Origin: an uncultured Bacilli bacterium
GTDB lineage: Bacteria; Bacillota_I; Bacilli_A; RF39; UBA660
NCBI GenBank assembly: GCA_934168005.1
Contig: CAKPMN010000007.1
Span: 1 to 40,922, forward strand
DNA length: 40,922 nt
Reading direction: 5' to 3'
Part shown: in pieces, positions 40,371-40,922 of the stretch
Numbering within the stretch: the stretch's first letter is position 1
Layout of the letters: each line of letters starts with the position of its first letter
The notes under the pieces: generated by a model
Told to the model about the DNA's origin: nothing
The model's database searches: none
Seen by the model: the letters and a program-made list of their open reading frames with translations, nothing else
Position numbers and translations under genes: made by a program

Positions 40371-40922
40371 TCATGATAAACTAACATTTGTTAATGTTAT
40401 AGATCTATTACTTGTATATGAACTTCCAAGTAATTGCAAAGTTATCGAACTATAACTACTTATATCATAAGTTAAATTTGTTCCGCTTCTGACATATCTG
40501 GCAATATATGTACCATTGGCTATAAGAGCAAAATCACAATAATATACACTATCTGATGTATTTGAACTTACAGATCCTATAGTTAATGTTTTATATTTAC
40601 TAACATCTAACGTTATACTATTATTAGCACTTGCTCCATTATTCATAGAACCAGTTTCTGTTAAAGTAATTTGTGAAATATTAAGTTTAGGAACTATATT
40701 ATTATTCTCGCTATATATCTTTGAGTTTTGGTCATAGTATCCAGCTGTTGGTATTGTTAAATATGTGTTATTATCATCTGATGATACCGCACTTGCCTTT
40801 ACTGTAGTCCCTGCTTTATTTGTCATTGTTCCTGTAATCTTGCTTCCATTTACATATGCTGTTTTACCCTTTAATATCTGGGCTGCTGTTGCGGTTGCTG
40901 AGGTTTGGCTTGCTAAACTATT
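40371..40922 (-). CDS. Phage-tail-like repeat protein, 3' part (runs off the window)
   Basis: The open frame continues without a start through the right window edge; an internal ATG at 40826 is not the true start. 183 residues are visible, including SATATAAQILKGKTAYVNGSKITGTM, a pattern common in phage tail and tail-fibre proteins of gut Firmicutes, then Asn/Ser/Thr-rich beta sequence ending in TGA. No LPXTG or membrane segment is seen. It could be the end of a prophage next to rpsO-pnp or another surface protein; only its 3' end can be seen. Confidence 0.55.
   Translation of the reverse strand, partial: NSLASQTSATATAAQILKGKTAYVNGSKITGTMTNKAGTTVKASAVSSDDNNTYLTIPTAGYYDQNSKIYSENNNIVPKLNISQITLTETGSMNNGASANNSITLDVSKYKTLTIGSVSSNTSDSVYYCDFALIANGTYIARYVRSGTNLTYDISSYSSITLQLLGSSYTSNRSITLTNVSLS

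Noticed and set aside
40371..40826. A complete 151-residue gene starting at 40826
   Set aside because: The frame is open to the window edge with matching sequence upstream of that ATG, so the start is outside.

Overview
The window looks like a chromosomal segment of a low-GC (about 30% by eye), spore-lineage Firmicute of the Bacilli type, plausibly an uncultured gut lineage near Erysipelotrichales/RF39. The case rests on these points. TGA is used as a stop and Trp is TGG, so this is not mycoplasma code 4. A murC gene implies a peptidoglycan wall. The sporulation genes spoIIGA-sigE, a sirA-like gene and ylbD/ylbE-like genes are present. lexA, hrcA and CIRCE are of the Gram-positive type. Nearly all genes are on the minus strand; only lexA, a DUF192 gene and a HIT gene are on the plus strand. 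No tRNA, rRNA, CRISPR array or insertion sequence was recognised.

Layout, left to right. Positions 1-65 hold a possible phase-variable promoter (a run of ten C between -10 and -35 elements) that fires out of the window. Positions 88-3996 hold two large surface or membrane proteins. Positions 4144-7037 hold transketolase, a 44-residue membrane peptide missed by ordinary ORF cut-offs, and divergent lexA, with three LexA-box candidates in between; the order matches lexA/yneA/tkt of Bacillus. Positions 7053-9642 hold two envelope proteins and murC. Positions 9654-14956 are a Tad/Flp-type pilus locus (Flp pilin, two TadE/G-like minor pilins, TadZ-, TadA-, TadB- and TadC-like proteins). Its tadC-like gene is cut by an in-frame TAA, and its TadB-like protein carries an extra N-terminal Ig-like region.

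Positions 15047-17110 hold a DUF192 protein, a secreted repeat protein, queH and an orphan type IV pilin-like gene. Positions 17230-25187 read, in transcription order, spoIIGA-sigE, then (from a CIRCE promoter) hrcA-grpE-dnaK-pepF-dnaJ; GrpE has a cysteine-rich N-terminal tail. Positions 25233-29029 hold a DUF2628-like membrane protein, yqeY-rpsU, trpS and a PLC-like protein.

Positions 29053-31422 are the most interesting part: a C39-peptidase ABC exporter followed by three tiny ORFs. Two of these encode peptides with 15-residue double-glycine-type leaders and GxxxG motifs, which together look like a compact two-peptide bacteriocin (class IIb-like) locus. Positions 31489-33037 hold rsmD with ylbE-, ylbD- and sirA-like genes. 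Positions 33452-36193 hold sufC-sufD-like-sufS without sufU or sufB. Positions 36356-40146 hold a HIT protein, an unknown protein, and pnp with rpsO. The right edge holds the 3' part of a tail-fibre-like protein, possibly the start of a prophage.

All functions are read from motifs by eye; no database search or folding program was run.
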